Source: an uncultured Oscillospiraceae bacterium (GTDB lineage: Bacteria; Bacillota; Clostridia; Oscillospirales; Ruminococcaceae). From it: 8,028 nt of DNA. The position numbers were made by a program, and so were the translations under genes. Shown piece after piece: positions 5,781 to 8,028 of the stretch; the first letter of the stretch is position 1; each line of letters starts with the position of its first letter. Below the pieces are notes generated by a model, which was given only the letters and a program-made list of their open reading frames with translations, searched no databases and had not been told where the DNA came from. The stretch covers positions 1 to 8,028 of the forward strand of contig UQSL01000080.1 of the NCBI GenBank assembly GCA_900543705.1, given 5' to 3'.

Positions 5781-5975
5781 TTACACATTAGGGAAAGCGA
5801 ATAAGACCTGCTTGGGAGAGTGGCTGCGTTCCGCCTTGCCATTATGTCTGGTATATAAGGGCGAATCAGCTTGTGGCGAATCCCGAGACGCGCCGGCTCC
5901 TCCTCAAGCAGCGTGGTTGTATTTCCTCCCTTTGGCAGAAGGCGCTTTGTAAATTCCGTGCCGTTATTGGAAGGA
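5781..5975 (-). mobile_element. Decayed fragment of an integrase-core (rve, DDE) transposase
   Basis: Read on the minus strand, two frames together give the C-terminal half of an IS481/IS3-like transposase catalytic domain. The first reads NNGTEFTK, then GIRHKLIRPYIP. After a one-base loss near 5850 the second reads RHNGKAERSH and then SPKQVL, closing with TAA at 5781-5783. In living relatives the motif is DNGTEFT...RPYTPRHNGKVERSH, so the catalytic aspartate has become Asn (codon at 5966-5968). About 45-50 residues between RSH and SPKQVL are deleted, while the catalytic Glu (codon at 5829-5831) remains. The N-terminal part and the other IS end are absent. The sequence TGTCAATGATGTGTTACA just past the stop (5768-5785) could be the element's terminal repeat; this is tentative. 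The fragment is dead and stops against the promoter region of the next gene. Confidence 0.75.
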
Positions 5976-6002
5976 TATTTTTTTGAATTCCAGAAAATAA
6001 TA

Positions 6003-6031
6003 TTGCATAAAAGAAAAATGTATGCTAATAA
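6003..6031 (+). promoter_or_regulatory. Probable promoter of the DUF1906 gene
   Basis: TTGCAT (6003-6008) and an extended -10-like TGC-TAATAA (-10 at 6026-6031) are 17 bp apart. The -35 is fair and the -10 weak. Transcription would begin near 6038, immediately before or within the LexA box. An alternative -10, TAAAAT (6053-6058), would leave almost no leader before the ribosome binding site. Confidence 0.4.
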
Positions 6032-6040
6032 AATTACAAA

Positions 6041-6052
6041 GAACATATGTTC
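6041..6052. promoter_or_regulatory. LexA (DinR) SOS box
   Basis: GAACATATGTTC is a perfect 12-bp palindrome. It matches the Bacillus/Clostridium LexA operator core GAAC-N4-GTTC, including the purine/pyrimidine preference (RNRY) between the half sites. It lies 21 bp upstream of the ATG at 6074, at or just after the predicted transcription start, where bound LexA would block transcription. This predicts induction of the DUF1906 gene by DNA damage. Confidence 0.65.
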
Positions 6053-6073
6053 TAAAATAATAGGAGGATTGCT

Positions 6074-8028
6074 ATGGACATTCGAGTATTAGAAACACAG
6101 AAATGGTTAAATGAAAATTACGGTGATAATCCTCTATTTGACCGACAAGAGGAAGATGGAGTTGTCACCACTCTAGTTATGATGGGACTGGTAGAGGCTT
6201 TACAGATTGAGTTGAATATCGGTTCCGTAACTGGTATTTTTGGGAATCAGACCCTTGCTGCCTGCCCTACCTTAAGGCTTGGTGATTCGGGGAACATTGT
6301 TCGTATCCTACAGCATGGTCTATTCTGCAAAGGGTATGATCCAGGGCTGGATTATGGAAATTTTGATTCTCAGACTGAACAGGCTATCCGTGACATGCAA
6401 AATGACGCCGGCCTTACAGGTTCTATGCAACACGAATATGTTTTGCCGATACTCTTTCAGGCCATCTTGAGTATGGAGTGGTACAAACTAGTCTCAAATG
6501 GCGATCCAGTCATTCGAGAAATGCAACAAACGTACAATTACTACTACCAAGATTATATTGGTATCTGCCCCTGTGATGGCGTTTGCAGCCGAAGCACTGT
6601 ACAGGCCATGATTTATGTATTACAGGCAATGGAACACCTCCCCACAGACGTTGCAAACGGCAATTTTGGCCCCACTACCAGAAGGTGCTGTCCAAATCTT
6701 CCTTATGATGGCGAAGCTCTGGATTATTTCAATGAAAAATACGGAGATGCCGCCATCCAACGACTTACACAACTTTTCCAATATGCGCTGCATTGCTACG
6801 ATGCAAAGAGGGGCGAGAAAAACCGTTTTTCTCCCGGTACTTTCAATGGGAAATTTACAGTAAGCACCAGTACTTCCATTCAGGCATTCCAGCGTTTTGT
6901 AGGATTGGAACCAACTGGTAATGTAACTTTAAATGAATGGATGGCACTTTTTGTAAGCTACGGTAATCAGGCACGCCCTGCTGCAGCAATTGACTGTTAT
7001 ACCAGGCTTTCTGATGCCTATCTCGAAAAACTCAAAATTGATGGCTTTGGAATCGTCGGAAGATATCTTACCGGGGACGTTGTGATCGATGGGAAAAGAG
7101 TAGCGAAAAACTTACTCCGCCCAGAAATGCGCAGGATTTTTGCTCATAATATGAGGTTATTCCTCATTTACCAAGATGCTCGTGAATATATGACGGAAAA
7201 TGATACAGCTGATCTCTATAACTATTTCACAGAAGAGCGTGGGTATTCTGACGCGGAAAAGGCATTCTGCACCGCAAAAGTATTGGGTGTCCCCAAAGAT
7301 GAAATCATTTACTTTGCAGTGGATTATGATTTCATGGAATCCGAAGTCTATGCTAAAGTTGTACCCTATTTTAAGGGAATCAACGATTACGCTTCCAAAG
7401 AAGGCCGTTCCTATCGAATTGGTATTTATGGTTCCCGTAACACCTGCTCGATTGTTGCAAACAAAGGCTACTCTGTCAGCAGTTTTGTCAGTGATATGTC
7501 CTCTGGATACAGCGGTAATATGGGATATCCACTGCCCGACGACTGGGCATTTGACCAAATCGACGAAACATCCTTGCACAGCTATGATGGAGTTTTTGGC
7601 ATCGACAGAAATGTCGTATCTGAAGATACCAGCGGTGATATTGACGGATATGAAGACAACGGAACCGCGTTGATACTTCTGAGCGACAACTCTGATAAAA
7701 AAGTACCCGTCTATTGGTCTAAGGTACTGGAAAATGGAGTATATGTCGCCAAAAACCCTATGTTTGATTATATTCTGCCAGATACTTGTTTTAACCTCCG
7801 TCCCAGCTACACCGGCGGTTCTATCGTATTTGTATACTTCCTTGACAAAGGCGATCGATTGAACGCCGGTTTTATCGACATGAGAGATATCAAAGAAGAT
7901 CCCCAAACTTCAACCCTTCCTTTTGAGAGAGGAGATGTTATAAGAGACAGTGTAACAGGATTTTCCTATATCACTCCTATTACAATAAATTTGGACAGGA
8001 AAGCCGGGCAGCCAGTCCGGCTTTCCCT
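6074..8028 (+). CDS. DUF1906 (Rv2525c-like glycoside-hydrolase-like) protein with peptidoglycan-binding-like repeats, 3' end outside window
   Basis: One frame runs without a stop from ATG 6074 (AGGAGG 6 nt upstream; in-frame TAA at 6053) to the window edge, giving 651 codons. Residues about 1-300 hold four degenerate helical repeats resembling PG_binding_1, at about 1-65, 67-115, 143-205 and 225-298 (for example LRLGDSGNIVRILQ and FNGKFTVSTSTSIQAFQRF). Residues about 313-500 form a DUF1906 domain, a TIM-barrel-like fold related to glycoside hydrolases. It shows GFGIVGRYL (324-332), IYFAVDYD (D417, D419), GIYGS (450-454) and WAFDQIDE (491-498). The remaining 150 residues are unassigned. There is no signal peptide or membrane segment, so a wall-binding protein would stay in the cytoplasm unless released by lysis, a holin or another export route. 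The coding sequence is visibly more AT-rich than the genes to the left and follows IS debris and a LexA box, suggesting acquired DNA. Hydrolase activity is not established for this domain. Confidence 0.88.
   Translation, partial: MDIRVLETQKWLNENYGDNPLFDRQEEDGVVTTLVMMGLVEALQIELNIGSVTGIFGNQTLAACPTLRLGDSGNIVRILQHGLFCKGYDPGLDYGNFDSQTEQAIRDMQNDAGLTGSMQHEYVLPILFQAILSMEWYKLVSNGDPVIREMQQTYNYYYQDYIGICPCDGVCSRSTVQAMIYVLQAMEHLPTDVANGNFGPTTRRCCPNLPYDGEALDYFNEKYGDAAIQRLTQLFQYALHCYDAKRGEKNRFSPGTFNGKFTVSTSTSIQAFQRFVGLEPTGNVTLNEWMALFVSYGNQARPAAAIDCYTRLSDAYLEKLKIDGFGIVGRYLTGDVVIDGKRVAKNLLRPEMRRIFAHNMRLFLIYQDAREYMTENDTADLYNYFTEERGYSDAEKAFCTAKVLGVPKDEIIYFAVDYDFMESEVYAKVVPYFKGINDYASKEGRSYRIGIYGSRNTCSIVANKGYSVSSFVSDMSSGYSGNMGYPLPDDWAFDQIDETSLHSYDGVFGIDRNVVSEDTSGDIDGYEDNGTALILLSDNSDKKVPVYWSKVLENGVYVAKNPMFDYILPDTCFNLRPSYTGGSIVFVYFLDKGDRLNAGFIDMRDIKEDPQTSTLPFERGDVIRDSVTGFSYITPITINLDRKAGQPVRLS
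7998..8026. repeat. Perfect 10-bp inverted repeat at the window edge
   Basis: GGAAAGCCGG (7998-8007) and CCGGCTTTCC (8017-8026) are exact complements around a 9-nt loop. The shape is that of an intrinsic terminator, but the DUF1906 frame reads through it and any T-run would lie beyond the window. It may be chance structure inside a coding sequence or the end of a gene whose frame has shifted. Confidence 0.5.

Noticed and set aside
5426..6046. Long minus-strand open frame of 206 codons
   Set aside because: It strings together IS debris, a terminator read backwards and promoter DNA; only the transposase-like part has recognisable homology, and that needs a frameshift.
7157..7906. Minus-strand open frame of 249 codons
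   Set aside because: It is antisense to the DUF1906 domain, whose motifs are clear on the plus strand; no ribosome binding site or family match seen.

Overview
The window looks like chromosomal DNA from a Gram-positive anaerobe of the Clostridia, most likely an Oscillospirales/Ruminococcaceae-type gut bacterium. The signs are strong AGGAGG ribosome binding sites, near-consensus sigma-A promoters, a DUF348-G5-3D cell-wall protein, a PflA-like radical SAM enzyme, a Bacillus/Clostridium-type LexA (DinR) box and a remnant of a clostridial-type integrase-core transposase. This is inference from family content; no taxonomic marker gene is present.

Layout. 142-1059 (-): PflA-type radical SAM protein. 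1060-1588: divergent regulatory region, AT-rich, with a consensus promoter at 1471-1499 and a 23-codon leader ORF whose stop overlaps the next start. 1589-2632 (+): membrane-anchored DUF348/G5/3D cell-wall protein. 2663-3367 (-): MacB/LolD-type ABC ATPase with no permease beside it; the terminator of the 3D gene forms over its 3' end. 3579-3727: a second consensus promoter and a leader of about 113 nt with competing hairpins. 3728-4367 (+): an amidohydrolase broken by an internal, frame-changing deletion. 4418-4453: bidirectional terminator. 4456-5421 (-): D-2-hydroxyacid dehydrogenase. 5460-6040: mostly non-coding, holding a terminator with a possible small ORF or RNA and a decayed, frameshifted transposase remnant. 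6074-8028 (+): a long reading frame, open to the window edge, for a multi-repeat peptidoglycan-binding-like protein with a DUF1906 (Rv2525c-like glycoside-hydrolase-like) domain, preceded by a perfect LexA-box palindrome.

The genes do not form one pathway. The left three quarters is a set of single-gene transcription units on alternating strands, each with its own promoter or terminator. Two genes relate to the cell envelope: the 3D protein and the DUF1906 protein. The right end (IS debris, LexA box, visibly more AT-rich coding sequence, no signal peptide on a wall-binding enzyme) looks like an accessory segment and is the best candidate for something unusual: a possibly SOS-controlled, cytoplasmically stored wall-active protein. 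The other points worth attention are the ATGA-coupled leader ORF before the 3D gene and the structured leader that now precedes a dead gene.
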